DNA of 64,000 nt from Zygaena filipendulae (GCA_907165275.2 OU015659.1:12711001-12775000); one strand, 5' to 3'. Shown: positions 1 to 12,095, counted from the first letter of the stretch. Translations and numbers: made by a program. Notes: generated from the letters alone by a model not told the origin.

Positions 1-1395
1 GTCCGCTGCCGGCCGACGGGTGGGGGCGGGCGGGGGGTAGGGGAGGGGTAGGGGGGGGGGGGCACTATTTACGCACCGTCAGCTATAAAAGTGAAATGGT
101 ATTATAATTCAATAAGTGCACCCTTTTAGGCGGCGTTGGAGCGCGAGTTCCCAGCGGCGGGAACACGGGAAGTGGCAGCGCGAGGCTGCGGTGACGCTGG
201 TCGCTGACGCGTCCGGTCCGGACCTCTTAGCCAAGTTTTTGTGTTTCTTCTGGGGCAATGTATATTTGAATTTGAATATCTAATCGTTATCGCTACTAAT
301 ACAAAACTAAGGAACGTATGGTCCCATTAAAAGTCAAGTTTTTCCTGCCTACGTGCCATGACTTGACATGATTTTCTTGCGATGATCTGAAATTACTCCT
401 GTTAAATCAAACTGTTTTTTAATAACTAACAATTTTACGAAAATTCATCAAAATACCCATATTTATTACGTACGTGCAATTTTTATCTTTCGGATTAATT
501 CGGTATATTGTAATTTTTATTGTTAGCGTAGTGCATTTTTGTGTGCTTTGAAGTCGGTTTAAATTTTTTTTTTTTTTTTCAACTTTTTTTTTTTTCTTTT
601 TTTTCTTTCTAAGACACCTACTATAGAAGTAGTACATTTTGATGAGTGATCGAGTCACCCTTTGCTTTGCGAATTTGGCGGACACACTGCCATGTCCGAC
701 AATCCAGCACTAGAATATTTTAACAACACAAGTCACAACCAGCACAAAATTACAATACACGGGTTCTTTGAATAATATTATACATTATACATACATAGTT
801 ATTTCGTATTTGATTTTCGATAGCGTTTCCAATGAATGACCCTGTCAATGGCGCGGACCGGTGAAATTATAATGTGGGCTTCTTTTAGGACTAAGCTCAC
901 ATATGCAGATTGTAAGCGCAGTGGGGTAGGGACGAACTCGCCCGCTCATTGTCCACATATTTCTGCGTATTTTTCAGCCGCCAACAAAACCCCATTGTAG
1001 TCGCGCGCCCCTCGCCAGCCCGGCCCTAGTGACTGTGCCTGCTCGTGAGAAGCGATCAAACCATTCATCTTTGAGTGACAAGTGAATATCAGTGAGCGAG
1101 CTCGTCCCCTCCTCCCCGCCCCCCGCGCCCCTCTCCCGGGCCGCCCCCCACCCCCCGCGCCACTCGCTCACGTGACGATATTGCAGTCGCCTGTGTGTGT
1201 GAGCCGACAGCTATTAGCTTACTCATCGACTGGAATTAAATATTTTGACAAATTGTTTTTACCAGTTGTCGTTTTTTTTAGAAAAACTTAAAAAAAAAAT
1301 AATACACGCTGAAATAAAAAATGGGAGAATTAAACGACTTTTTTATAAAAATAATATATATTTCACTGCCGTCCGACATCAAACTCGACAATGTA
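1..1395. other. Intergenic, no gene seen
   Basis: GC-rich patches (1-60, 1100-1170) alternate with AT-rich DNA and a T/C tract near 557-612. Short open frames on both strands have no recognisable protein features. The right-hand part may border the 3' UTR of the chaoptin-like gene. Confidence 0.5.
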
Positions 1396-1401
1396 TTTAT
1401 T
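1396..1401 (-). terminator. Candidate poly(A) signal of chaoptin-like gene
   Basis: TTTATT on the + strand reads AATAAA on the minus strand, about 480 nt past the stop codon at 1883. The intervening DNA is AT-rich and lacks long ORFs, as expected of a 3' UTR. Other weaker signals are possible. Confidence 0.35.
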
Positions 1402-1882
1402 TATAGAATTGCAAAATATCACAAATAAAATGAAACAACCAGACAGTAACGGACCAAATCTTGAAATCAGTAAACATTAGGTATAATGTCATAAAAATTT
1501 TAATTGAAATTCGTTGTTCACTAACGATTTTTATCCTAGAAAATTTCAACAATATAAAACAGAGTAGGTATTATAATATATTACGAAGACGAACTTTGTT
1601 CAAAGAATTGTTCTAATTAAATTTTCTGTACAAAATATTACATACTTTACATTTAATTCCCTGCACATTAAAACAGTGAGCATTTATAGAATCGACATCT
1701 CAGTCTTTTCAAAAAACGTTCGATCAAATTATCTTTACTTTCAAAACTCAAGTCAAAAGTTTAATACCAACTGTATTGTAAACCTATAGTTCCTTTGGCA
1801 GGTCCTTCGCTATTATCACAAGGTCGTGTCTCGTGTACACTGCACCCGCCGGTCGGGGCCGAGTGCGCGGGCGCAGCCTCCA

Positions 1883-4800
1883 CTAGCTGAGCGCGCGCAG
1901 CAGCACGGCGCCCAGCAGCGCGGCGGGGGCGGGCGGGCGGGCGGCGCGGCTCGACAGCGCGCTCGCGTGGCACGCCGCCTCGTCCGCCTCCAGCGACAGC
2001 AGCGGCACGCGCCCCGCGCCCGCCCCCGCGCCCGCCACGCACCAGCTGCGCCGTGCCGCGTCGCGCGCCGCCCGCGTGCCGCCGCCCACCTCCGCCGTCC
2101 AGCGCCGCAGCCACGCGCCCACCCACGATAGTGAACACCCGCACCGCAGGGGATTCCCAGCCAGGACCAATCCTCCTGCGAAGCGATAAACGTCCCATTG
2201 AAGGGGCGACGGGCACCGGTCGAGATGAAACCGAAAGAAAAATAGGGATTTGTCAGACTCGGTCAGTGAACAATAATAATTATAAATAATATGGGATTAC
2301 ATAGCGGCTGACCGAACCCACCCGGCAACAGTTTGGTCGCGAGCCTGTTCCAGCCGGTGAGGTTCGGATAGAGCACGGCTGGGCCGAACGCGAGCAGGCG
2401 GTTGTCGCTGAGGTCGAGCGCGAGGTGCGGCACGCACGCCAGCGGGCGCAGCAGGCCCGCGGGCAGCGTCGCCACACCCGTGCCCCGCACGCGCAGCGCC
2501 AGCGCTCGCTGCCGCCCGAGCGCCGCGAACGCCGGCGTCGCCACATGCCGTAGAGCCGCGCCACGCACCTCCAGCGCCCGCAGCCGCGGCGCGCGCAGCC
2601 CTCGCAGCTGCCCGTCCAGCGTCGCGGCCGACACGTGCAGCGTGAGCGACTCCACGCTGCCCGCCGAGTCCAGCACCGCGGCCACGGTCACGTCGCCCGG
2701 CGGCGAGCCCAGCTCCAGCGAGCGCAGAGACCGCAGCGAGCGGAACGCGCGCGGCTCCACGGCGTCGAGTCGGAGCTCGTGTGCCCGCAGGTGCTGCAGT
2801 CGGTCGAGGCCCTCGAAAGACCCCCGTGTGATGCGCGTCACAGGGTTGCCGGCCACGTCCAGCGAGGTGAGCCTGCGAAAGGCCGCCCACATCGATGGCT
2901 GCAGCGACGTGAATCGGTTGTTACAGAGATTCAGCACGCGGAGCTCGACGAGTTTCGTGACGTCGTTTTCCCGATACGAAGTTATTCGGTTCGACCCGAG
3001 ATCGAGCTCCGTCAGGTCGGCGAGAGGGAGGTGGGGGACCGTCTTCAGGCCGGTGCTGGCGAGGGCGAGCCGACGTAGCTTCGGCAGATTATGGAACAGC
3101 TCTTTAAAGTTGGATTTGATATAGTTGGAGGAGAGGTCGAGCCTGTGCAGCCGCGCCAGGCCCGCGAACGTGTTGTCGGCGAGCACGGTGAGCGCATTAC
3201 CGGCGAGGCCGAGCTCGCACACGAAGGGCACGGCGCGCAGCATGGCGGCGTCCAGGTGCTCCAGCAGGTTGCGGGCCAGCTCGAGCCGGCGCAACGTGAA
3301 CCCGACTTGCGCCAGTGCGCCACTCGGGAAAATCGCCAGCCGATTGCCGCTGAGATCGAGGTGCTCCAGCACCGTGTTCCTGAAGGCGTCCCGCGGCAGC
3401 GAGCGCAGTGCGTTGTCATCGAGCCGCAGGTGACGCAGCCGCCGCAGCGTGTGGAACTGCTCCACGGCCAGCTGCGGCAGCTGGTTGAGCGACAGGTCCA
3501 GGATCTGCAGCGAAGACACCTCGGCGAATGCCCGCTTCTTTACCACGCTGATGTTGTTGCCGCGCAGGGAGAGTATCTCCAACTTCGGCAACGATCCGAA
3601 ACCGACGTTGTCTATATGCGTTAGTCTGTTGTATGACAGAATCAACCGTCGTAGATGGAGCCCTACCGAGTCGAAAAACGATTTGGAGAGATATTCAATG
3701 AGATTGTACGATAAGTCTATCATATTAATGAACACCGTCGAGTCGCCCGACAGTGAGGTTATTCTGTTTCGACTCGCGTTTACGGCGAAGGGCGTCTCCT
3801 CGTCGGATACGTCCTGGAAGGATTCAGTAGAGAATTCTATTAAATTATTCTCCTGCAAATCTAACGCCCGTAGTTTTGGCAATTTAAAGAAAGCTCGCTC
3901 ACTAATGTACTCGAGAACGTTTCCTGCCATGCTCAGATAGACCAAGTTCGGTAAATCCGAGAAGCTTCTCTCGCTCAGATTTTGCAAGCGATTGTACGAC
4001 AAGTCTACACTTTCCAATTCCTTTAGATCGAAAATGAAATCAGTATTCAATTTGCAAATGTAGTTATAAGACAGTCTCAACTCTTTTAATTTATGAGAGA
4101 AATTTGCGGGATAAGTTTCGCTCGGAAACTCTGTGATTTTATTAAAATCTAAATTTAAATACTCTAGAGAAGGTGGCACGTCTGCAGAAGTGATGTAATG
4201 TATGTTGTTGTTGTCCAAATTGAGCCACACGAGTCGGTTTTCGAACGAGCTAAGGGGATAATCGCCGTTGAACAAGGTCGAGGAGAGTTCGAGCACCTGC
4301 AGCATCGGGAGATTAACGAACGCGACCGGGTGCACGTAGTAGAGGTCGTTGAAGCTGAGCAGCAGCTCGCGCAGCGGCAGCGCAGCGGGAAACGCGTCGG
4401 CAGCCAGCTGCGCGAGCCGGTTGCCTTTCAGGTTAAGCGTGCTCAGCGCCGTCGACCACGCGCCGAAAGAATCTGCGGAGAGCTGCGATATCTGGTTATA
4501 GCTCAAGTCTAGGTAGCTTAGAGTTCCCGACGTGAGATCGCGTAAGCCGAGCGGAAAGGAGGAGAAGTAATTTCCCGCTAACGACAAAGTGTGGAGATGA
4601 GGCGGCAGGTCATTCATCGATGCGAACCGATTGTACGCCAGCGACAGATGTCGCAGGCGACCTAACTCTCGAACGCTCTCGGGCAAGGACGACAGCTCGT
4701 TTCGATCCAGCTCCAACTGCTCGAGGGCGCGTTTGAGGGCGTGGATCGTCGTCTCGGATATGCGGTCAATCTTGTTGTGCGACATGGAGAGCCTCTCGAT

Positions 4801-6748
4801 GCGGCCGCTCGCCGCCACAAACGGCGGTACCGATGAGAACTCGTTCAGGTCGAGCACGAGCCGCCTCGCCCGGGGCCCCCGCTGGAAGGCGAGCTCGAAC
4901 CGATCATCCAGCTCGTTGTGGCTCAGATCCAACACGTCCAGTTCGAGACGCTCCCTGCCGCAGCTGTGGTTAAGCGGTGTCACGAGGTCGAGTCCTAGAG
5001 CGTTGTTCCGCAGGTGCAAGTGGCGCAGCCGGGGCAGGTGCGCTAGCGCGGGGCAGAGTGCGTGCAGCAGCAGGTTGTCGGAGAGCCGCAGCATCGCGAG
5101 GGAGGGCGGCAGGGCGGCGGCCGCTATCGCCCGCAGGCGGTTGCCAGCCAGGTCCAGCTGCGCCAGGCGACGCAGCGGCGACAGCGCGCCCGCCCGAAGC
5201 ACCACTAGCGCGTTGTTGCTCAGCGTCAGCACACTAAGCGAGTCCGCCAGGTGGCCCCAATCCATTTCAGCCTCCAGCTCGCTGACATAGTTACTGAAAC
5301 AGAAGCAAGTTATTACCGGGATGAATTTGACTTCGAACCAAATTCGCCATAATAATTTGTCCGACGAACTCACTTTTGCAGATTGAGCCAGTTCAAAACC
5401 TTTAAATTCCGCAGGGCTTCTATCGGTATTTTCGTGAACTCGTTATGTCCCAAGTCCAGCGACGCTAGCGTTGACGTCATGGACCTGTAAGCGCACGGAT
5501 CTGTTAGCGTGTCGGGCCGATCGATCACGGTCGGCGAATGAATGAGACGACGTATGTGGCGTGTGAGGTGCCGTGTGTGGTGTGCGATGTGTGGGGTGTG
5601 GTGTGTGAGACGTCGTGTGTGGTGTGTGGAGCGTCAAGTGCGGTGTGTGGGGCATCGTGTGTGGTGTAGTGTGCAGGATGGGCGTCGTGTCTGGTATACG
5701 GGACGTCGTGTGTGGCGTGTGGTGTGTGGGTATGTACAGACGCGAGCGCGGCGGGGTCGAGGTGGTGCAGGCGCGAGGCGACCAGCACCAGCGTGCGCAG
5801 CGCGCGCCCGTCCAGCGCCGCCTCGCCCAGCGCGCCCAGCCAGGCGCGAGACACCGACACGTGCGATACCCCCGCCTCTGCAAACACCACGTGTCGCTCA
5901 CACACACACACAGACACAGACACATATACACACGGCGCTGCTGCCTCACTACGAACTACTCGGTAGCGAGACGAAGTGATGTGAGTGATGGCAGCGCGGT
6001 GTCTTAAGAGGTCATCGTCATCGTCATATCAGCAAATTTAAATCTACAGCTGGAGAAAGATGACCCCCAAGATCTTCATGAAGACGACTTCTACATTGCA
6101 ATGACAGCACCGTTGTACGTTGGTCTAGTAATATGAAAGTTGCGGGTTCGATCCACGCATCTGGGTAAACGCGCAATGAAAATTTGTACAGTTTACCCTG
6201 AGTCTGGATATTTAGGATATAAGTTAATATTATACGTTTAACAGTGGTCTAGTATCCATAGTGAAAATTCTGCTTAATTCAAAACTAAGCAGCACTTGGT
6301 GGTAATGTACGACCACCATTATTTTTTCCCACACCAAGCTTGTTTCCGTGATTTCATCAAATCGTGGACCCAAGCTGGGGAAGGTCTGACCCCACACGTC
6401 CGTACGCGTCGCTACTAGAACCTTTTTTAACCGAATGGGCGTCTTCTCACCGCGCAACGAGCCACATGTGTATTTCCCACCAATTAAAATTTAGCATTCT
6501 TTGAGCTAGTCCTTTATTTATTTTATTATTGATAATTAGTAGATGGCAGCTCTCTACGTACCTGTCTCCGGGAACCTGTGGAAGGGCACATCGTCGCAGG
6601 CGAAGTGGTCGGCGCTGCACTGGCACAGCGTGTTGGCGGGGCAGGCGCGCGCGGGGGCGGGCGCTGGTGCCGGGGCCGGGGCGGGGGTGGGGCCGCTCGC
6701 TAGCAGCAGCAGCGCGGGCAGCGCCGCCGCGCCGCGCCACGCGCGCAT
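1883..6748 (-). CDS. chp: Chaoptin-like GPI-anchored leucine-rich repeat protein (5 coding exons)
   Basis: Model: 6748-6562, 5877-5742, 5484-5374, 5293-2322 and 2175-1883; 3,699 nt, 1,232 aa. Exon 1 gives a signal peptide (MRAWRGAAALPALLLLAS), a Pro-Ala run and an N-terminal LRR cap with cysteines near residues 36-51 (CPANTLCQC...ACDD). Exons 2-4 carry dozens of leucine-rich repeats of the LxxLxLxxNxL type. The last exon has the C-terminal cap (NPLRCGCSLSWVGAWL) and ends in small residues plus a hydrophobic tail, as in a GPI signal. Four of the splice sites are textbook; the donor at 5741 (gtctgt) is weak, but it alone keeps the frame. Drosophila chaoptin is a photoreceptor-membrane adhesion protein of similar length and plan, so extracellular homophilic adhesion is the likely role by family knowledge. 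A different long LRR adhesion protein is the alternative. Confidence 0.77.
5545..5735. repeat. GT-rich minisatellite in chaoptin-like intron
   Basis: Imperfect repeats of GTGTGGTGTGYG and GACGTCGTGTGTGG fill the intron between 5485 and 5741, right up to the splice donor. A (CA)n tract lies across the next exon at about 5900-5935. Open frames here rich in His-Thr-Pro are repeat translation, not protein. Confidence 0.7.
6105..6345 (+). mobile_element. tRNA-derived SINE in intron 1 of chaoptin-like gene
   Basis: A tRNA-like head has an A-box-like stretch (TGGTCTAGTAATA, 6121-6133) and a B box (GGTTCGATCC, 6145-6154). A tRNA-unrelated body follows (about 6165-6345) with AAAACTAAGCAGCACTTGG. The layout is that of Lepidoptera SINEs; exact ends and duplications are not resolved. 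Confidence 0.6.
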
Positions 6749-7728
6749 CGCGACACCTGCCGACACGACACGAGCGGGCGACACTCACACGCACACACGC
6801 ACACACGCACACACACACCCACGCAAACACGTACGGCACGAGCGCTTGCGTCAACTCTGTGATCATTATAATTGTCACGTGGTCATGTAAAATCGTCCAC
6901 TCAAAAGTACATTTTTTCGTAGCCACAATATGACCTGAACATGCGTTTCTGGACAATGCGTCCCTTAGTGTTCTATAACGATGACGATTATAGATTGTCA
7001 ACTTGGCTAAGCAGGCTGTTATAATGGTGCTCTATCCAAACGAATGAATGACTGAAAGAACCTATAGAATCGACTAATTAGCCTAACAGATATGTAACTC
7101 GCTCCAGGCATTTTCTCTCCTCCGCCTTCTCGCAATAAAAACGACACCGCCATAAAGAGCGCCAAACACGGGATGAGACCCCCCACCCCGCGTCCTCAAC
7201 CTCGCCCGCCATCATTATTCTGCGATATAATACAAAGTGCGAGGGTGAAATTCGACTAAATTGATGCTCTAAACATCTGGAGAAATGATCAATTACGTGT
7301 AGGTATACTAAAAGGAGCGAGCACGCCGCGACCGCCTCGCCCATGTGTGTTCGTACACGGGCTGGGTTTGTTGGTCGACGGCAGTGTTGTGTTGAGCCTC
7401 GATGATTATCGCGTAGGTTATGTGTGTCCTGCGCCGTCCGCGACCTCGGCCTGCCCGCGCCGGCGCCGGCGCCGCTAGTATCGCTCGGCGGGAGGCGGAG
7501 CCCGACTGTTGTGATCCATTCCCGCCGAACACGAAGCGCACTGTACCGCGAACGTATCCAATACACTCATTATGTTCACTACATCTCTCATATTCGGTAA
7601 GTAGGTCCTTATTACCCCCAAATGGGGCTTGTAGGTGACCAATTAGCGCTCTAGGGTAATAATGTAACTAGTAAAGGCCTAGGGCGGTAAGTAATTGAAA
7701 AAAAACTCTTCATTCTTTCAATGGACGA
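6749..7728. other. Intergenic upstream of chaoptin-like gene
   Basis: Holds a (CA)n-type tract at 6779-6830 and a GC-rich patch at 7435-7500. A 3' splice site just before the start codon (gtcggcag on the minus strand, near 6757-6764) suggests a further upstream noncoding exon, which I could not place. Open frames here look like chance. Confidence 0.4.
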
Positions 7729-7995
7729 CGACCCGATTGGCGCAATGGTCACCATGCCTGCCCGCTAATCAAGAGGTTCCGGGTTCGATTCCCGGTGGGG
7801 GTGGACTTTGTGCGATGAACACAGGGTCCCATTTTCCAGTCTGGGTGTATATATATAAATCTATAGTATAATATATATGTAATAATATGTGTAGTATATA
7901 CCACGTTTGCTTGGTATCCACGACACAAGCTCATAGCTTAGTGTGGGATCAAGTAGATCTGTGTGTTGTGAAGTGGGTTATTATTATTAAAAAAA
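7729..7995 (+). mobile_element. tRNA-derived SINE
   Basis: The head carries an A box (TGGCGCAATGG, 7738-7748) and a perfect B box (GGTTCGATTCC, 7782-7792), with a CCCGGTGGGGG stem end. The body includes GCTCATAGCTTAGTGTGGGA and the end is a (TTA)n/(A)n tail near 7978-8010. This layout is common in Lepidoptera SINEs. The missing anticodon structure and the long tail rule out a plain tRNA gene. Confidence 0.72.
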
Positions 7996-8632
7996 ATATT
8001 ATTATTAATAAGTTCGCGTACATCCTCAGAGAAGAGATCTAGAGAAGTGTCGTATATAAAGTATCGGCCACCGGGAGTTCAACATAATTATTAATCTGTT
8101 GAAATAATACGATACAATCTCGGCGGCGGCGTCCTGGCGTTCAATGTCCATCGCCACTCGCGAGCAATGACAACATCACAACACGTCAGTCGTCAGTCAC
8201 CGGTGGTCGGAGGTCGGTGGTGGGTGGTACGGAGCCCCCTCCCCCCCCCCTCTCCCCTCCGACGCTGCCCACACGTCACAGCCCCACCGTGCGGGCTCTC
8301 ATTAACCTTTGCCAATGTCTTTTTGACGGCTCATTGAACGGGAGGGGTCTCGGTCCCCAGGGAACGCTGGCCACACTGACCCAGTGACGCAGTGACGCCA
8401 GTCGCGAAGCCCGATTGTGTCATCAACTCTTCACTAAATATAATGCAATGCGATAGCGATAAAGATGACCCTATCGTATGCAATCTACCTGACGGTATCA
8501 AAAGAACCTAACAGTCTTTGGTCCTGTTTGGACTATAGGTGGACTATAGGGGCTTACTTGGAAGGAGCGCGTTGTCCTTGTTGTTCCGCTTTAGGAAATA
8601 TATTAAGTACCTACATATTATTATATAATATT
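7996..8632. other. Intergenic, nothing recognised
   Basis: Mixed composition with a C-rich run at 8235-8255. No gene, RNA or clear repeat boundary was found. Confidence 0.4.
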
Positions 8633-9056
8633 ACTAGCTGTCCCGCGGGTTTCACCCGCGATAATTTCGGAGTTCCCGCGGGAATTCTGGATTACAATAT
8701 AGCCTATGTTACTCAGGGATAATGTAGTTTTCTAATGGTGAAAGAATTTTTGAAATCGGTCCAGTAGTTTTTTAGTTAAATCGTAACAAACCAACAAACA
8801 AATCTTTCCTCTTTATAGTATTATGTATATAAATCACGTGTCACGTGTCCGCGATGGACTCCGAAACTACTGAACGGATTTTGATAAAATTATGCAACCA
8901 TTTATAATATGGTCCAACTTCAAAGATGACCAAATAGTTTTTATCCCGGAATTCCCTCGGGATCTGAAGGACATAGAGTACTTTTTTCCAGCAACCTCCG
9001 CGGGAACTCCGAAATTACCGCGGATGGAATCGCGGGGGACAGCTAGTAGATTATAT
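8633..9056. repeat. Two abutting CTAGCTG...CCCGCGG-type dispersed repeats
   Basis: 8633-8825 opens with ACTAGCTG TCCCGCGGGTTTCACCCGCG and carries the usual TACTCAGGGATAA and GAAATCGGTCCAGTAG blocks. 8826-9056 is a second unit ending in GGGGGACAGCTAGTA, and is the same family as 15,540-15,770. These are fragments of an abundant moth/butterfly interspersed element; I cannot assign the class. Confidence 0.6.
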
Positions 9057-9104
9057 ATTATTAACGCTTCTAAACGATCACAATTCATGTTTGACCCAAG
9101 ATAA

Positions 9105-9120
9105 TTGTACCTACATAACT
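9105..9120. repeat. Left target-site duplication of the R1-clade insertion
   Basis: TTGTACCTACATAACT is present here and again at 11,039-11,054, exactly flanking the retroelement. Confidence 0.88.
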
Positions 9121-11038
9121 TGTGGCATATCAAACAAATGCCGAACAAGGCGCCGGGCCTCGACGGCATCACTGCTCGCATTCTACGGCAGGCGTGGCCT
9201 GCCTGTAGCAGTGAATTGACTTTCGCGATAACATCCTGCATACGTGAGGGTGTCTTTCCCGGGGTTTGGAAAAAGGGTAGACTTATAGTCATCCCTAAGG
9301 GTAACGGCAAGCCCTTGACGGATCCGAAGGCGTATCGTCCGATAACGCTTTTGCCGGTTCTGGGCAAACTGTTGGAGAGGGTGATACTCGATTGTGTTCC
9401 GTCTATCGGGACCAGAGTGTCACCGAACCAGCACGGTTTCGTAAGAGGAAGGTCGACGGTGACGGCTCTTCAAGCCGTCCTTGACGTGCCGCAGCGCGCG
9501 ACGATGCCGTACGTTCAAAGCATTATGCTAGACATCTCTGGGGCCTTTGACAACGCCTGGTGGCCGATGATCCTTGTAAAGACCAAGCAGGGCGGCTGCC
9601 CACCCAATGTGTACAAAATGCTCTTGGATTACTTCACAAACAGACTGGTGGGTATGTTTGTGGGGCACCAGGCGGTGTGGAAGAAATCCACTATGGGATG
9701 CCCCCAGGGCTCTGTCCTGGGCCCGGCGCTGTGGAGCGTCCTTATTGATGACCTCCTTAGGATACCGCTTCCGGATGGGTCAAGGATTGTCGCATACGCG
9801 GATGATGTTACGGTTTTGATAGAGGGGCGGTCCAGGGCGGATATTGAGCGGAAGGCGGACGAAATACTCAAGGCTGTCGCTGACTGGGGAACGAGAAATC
9901 GTCTGGGATTTTCCCCTGCTAAATCCCAGGCGATGATGCTCAAGGGCCATTTTCAGCGACCGCCAACTATCCGTCTGGGCGGCGCTTCGGTGAAATCCGT
10001 GACTGAGGCGACGCTGCTGGGTGTAGTGATCGACAACACCAGATCGTTCGCTCAGCATGCGAGGTACATGGGCGAGCGTGCGGCAAACTGCTTCGGCAAA
10101 ATGTCACGCGTCTCGGCGAGTTCGTGGGGCGTACGATATAAGGCGTTGAGTTTTATGTATCGTGGTACGTACGTGGCCACAATAACATATGCAGCTCTGG
10201 TCTGGTTCCGGCGGGCGGCGCTTCACGTCGTCCGCAGCCCCCTTTTGCGGACACAAAGAGCAGCGTTGATTCTACTGACAAAGGCATACGGCTCTGTCAG
10301 CACTGCTGCCCTCCCGGTCCTGGCGGGAGTACTCCCTGCGGATCTGGAGGTCACACGTGTCGGCAGACAGGAAGACACTAGGGCGGGACTGTGCGGCAAG
10401 GAGTGGCGCAGGCGTAAGCGGGATGTTCTCGCGGAGGTTGTCGCGGAATGGCAGGCGCGATGGACTAGTGAGTCCAAGGGGCGGGACTTGTTCCGCTTCT
10501 TCCCGGACGTGGGCGCGAGGCTAGACGCCAAGTTCGTGGAGCCGGACCACGTGGTCTCTCAGCTGCTGACTGGACACGGAATGTTCAGAGGGAGGTTGCG
10601 GGACCTATCCCTGAGTGAGACCGGCTTGTGCCATTGCGGGCACGCCGACGAATATCGGGACCACGTGCTGTGGGATTGCCAGCTGTACGTAGGGGAGCGC
10701 CTGGCGCTGCTGTCGCGAGTAGTGAAGACGGAGGCGGGACCGGTGTACTACGGGGACCTGGTTAGTTCCGAGGGCAACTTCGCGGCTTTTAAGATCTTCG
10801 CGCGCCGATGGTTTCAGAAGAGGAAGTTGTTGGAGGAGCTGCGGTAGGCAGGCGGCCGAGTACAGGTGTACGTGTGAACGTCAAGCCCCAGAAAGGGGAG
10901 AGTGGCAACTAGGGACAAGGATCAGAGCAAAAAAAGAATGTGTAGGGTACGGTGCGTCCCGGGCGACCGGGGCGTTCCGGCCCACGATTCGGTCCGTATA
11001 ACCAAGATTGGTTGGTAGGACCCTGGGTTGGTGGAGGG
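9121..11038 (+). mobile_element. 5'-truncated R1-clade non-LTR retrotransposon
   Basis: A 1.9-kb fragment bounded by 16-bp duplications. It begins inside ORF2 and keeps the rest of the reverse transcriptase, the C-terminal zinc motif and about 190 bp of 3' UTR. There is no poly(A) tail: the element ends in GGTTGGTGGAGGG directly against the duplication. The 3' UTR end (ATAACCAAGATTGGTTGGTA then CCCTGGGT) can form a small hairpin reminiscent of the one before the poly(A) of the telomeric elements in this window. Confidence 0.87.
9123..10847 (+). CDS. ORF2 C-terminal part: R1-clade reverse transcriptase, N-terminus missing
   Basis: Open from the truncation point to the stop, about 574 aa, with no frameshift. 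Palm and finger motifs run in order: NKAPGLDGI, AYRPITLLPVLGKLLE, MLDISGAFDNAWW (catalytic Asp), GCPQGSVLGPALW, YADD (catalytic Asp pair) and LLGVVIDN. The C-terminus has the CHCGHADEYRDHVLWDC motif (C-x-C-x7-H-x4-C) typical of R1-clade ORF2. The endonuclease domain is absent. The protein normally primes reverse transcription at a nicked target. Here it cannot be made from its own promoter, so it is a dead copy; the intact frame suggests a recent insertion. It is the only reverse transcriptase I recognise in the window. Confidence 0.9.
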   Translation, partial: WHIKQMPNKAPGLDGITARILRQAWPACSSELTFAITSCIREGVFPGVWKKGRLIVIPKGNGKPLTDPKAYRPITLLPVLGKLLERVILDCVPSIGTRVSPNQHGFVRGRSTVTALQAVLDVPQRATMPYVQSIMLDISGAFDNAWWPMILVKTKQGGCPPNVYKMLLDYFTNRLVGMFVGHQAVWKKSTMGCPQGSVLGPALWSVLIDDLLRIPLPDGSRIVAYADDVTVLIEGRSRADIERKADEILKAVADWGTRNRLGFSPAKSQAMMLKGHFQRPPTIRLGGASVKSVTEATLLGVVIDNTRSFAQHARYMGERAANCFGKMSRVSASSWGVRYKALSFMYRGTYVATITYAALVWFRRAALHVVRSPLLRTQRAALILLTKAYGSVSTAALPVLAGVLPADLEVTRVGRQEDTRAGLCGKEWRRRKRDVLAEVVAEWQARWTSESKGRDLFRFFPDVGARLDAKFVEPDHVVSQLLTGHGMFRGRLRDLSLSETGLCHCGHADEYRDHVLWDCQLYVGERLALLSRVVKTEAGPVYYGDLVSSEGNFAAFKIFARRWFQKRKLLEELR

Positions 11039-11054
11039 TTGTACCTACATAACT
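11039..11054. repeat. Right target-site duplication of the R1-clade insertion
   Basis: Identical to 9105-9120. Confidence 0.88.
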
Positions 11055-11635
11055 GGTTAAATGAATAGAATATGAGACTATGGAACAACAGTAACACCGA
11101 CAGCTCATTACGTCTATTTCCGTTGCGTGTGCCACCGTGATCGGTGCTGGTACCGCGACAAGCTGCAGGCTGCAGGCAGCAGGCAGCAGGCAGCGGTCAG
11201 AAGTGTTCACTGACTTATCGGTGTTGTTTAGACTTTGAGTGAGTATCAATAATTATCTACATAATGGTCTGGCCCTTTACGAGCTTACGACCTTGACATT
11301 CCAACCTATGATACTTGCCTATACGCTCAACCATTTAGCCGGATTTTGTTATTTTTTATTCGTGTAAGTATTCTTCATCATAAATTATAGACGTTAAAAA
11401 AGGGAAATTGTTCATGCCAAATAAAGTATATGTCTATGTCTATAAATAGTTGTAAAAAAAAAACATACAAACAGTCGAATGCAGAACCTCCTCCTTTTTG
11501 GAAGTTGGTTAAAAATTGAGATGCTTTAAAGTGCTTGCGACTCGGTTCGGGTTCCCTCTTCCGACGTTGAGCCATTAAATAGCACGTGTTTATCTTCGTG
11601 AGTGACTAATCTTATACACATTGTTCATTCATCTC
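11055..11635. other. Intergenic with short repeats
   Basis: A GCAGGCTGCAGGCAGCAGG tract lies at 11,162-11,195. The tail of another common Lepidoptera repeat (GAACCTCCTCCTTTTTGGAAG then TTGGTTAAAA) is at about 11,460-11,520. No gene was seen. Confidence 0.45.
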
Positions 11636-11636
11636 G

Positions 11637-12095
11637 CCGCTACTCGGCGCTCGGCGCTCGGCGCTCGGTGCTCGGCGCTCGGCTCACGGCGGCGGCCGGC
11701 GCTCGCTGACATTCGCTCGCTAGCGCTGGGCGCGCGTCTCCGCTCGCTTGCGTGTTCGCTTGACGTTGACGCCAATCGCAGATACATTATTCATAGTGTA
11801 AGGAAGCGGACACGCGGCCGCCGCGTGCCCGCTCCCCTCGCCCCGTACCCCGGACGCATACCACGCCGACGAGCGCGTAGCAACCCGGGCTGCGCCACGC
11901 AGCCGACGACCCCTACCGCGCGCCCCGGATGCACACCACCGCGACAGCCGCCTAGCAACACGAGGCGCGCCATGCAGCCGACGGCGCCCCACCTCACACC
12001 CCAGATGCGCACCGCGGCGACATCCGCCTAGCAACACGAGGCGCGCCACGCAGCCAGCGACGCCCCACCTCGCGCCCCGGATATGCACCGACGAC
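11637..12095. repeat. GC-rich minisatellites
   Basis: 11,640-11,690 is a run of CTCGGCG-type decamers. 11,876-12,095 holds about three copies of a 75-76 bp unit beginning TAGCAACACGAGGCGCGCCA (TAG at 11,878, 11,954 and 12,029). The open frames across it have Arg/Ala/Pro composition from the repeat and show no domain. Confidence 0.65.

Noticed and set aside
5542..5979. Frames rich in Val-Trp-Cys or His-Thr-Pro
   Set aside because: They read the GT-rich minisatellite in the chaoptin-like intron.
7729..7800. True tRNA gene
   Set aside because: A and B boxes are present but there is no proper anticodon arm or acceptor pairing, and a SINE body follows.
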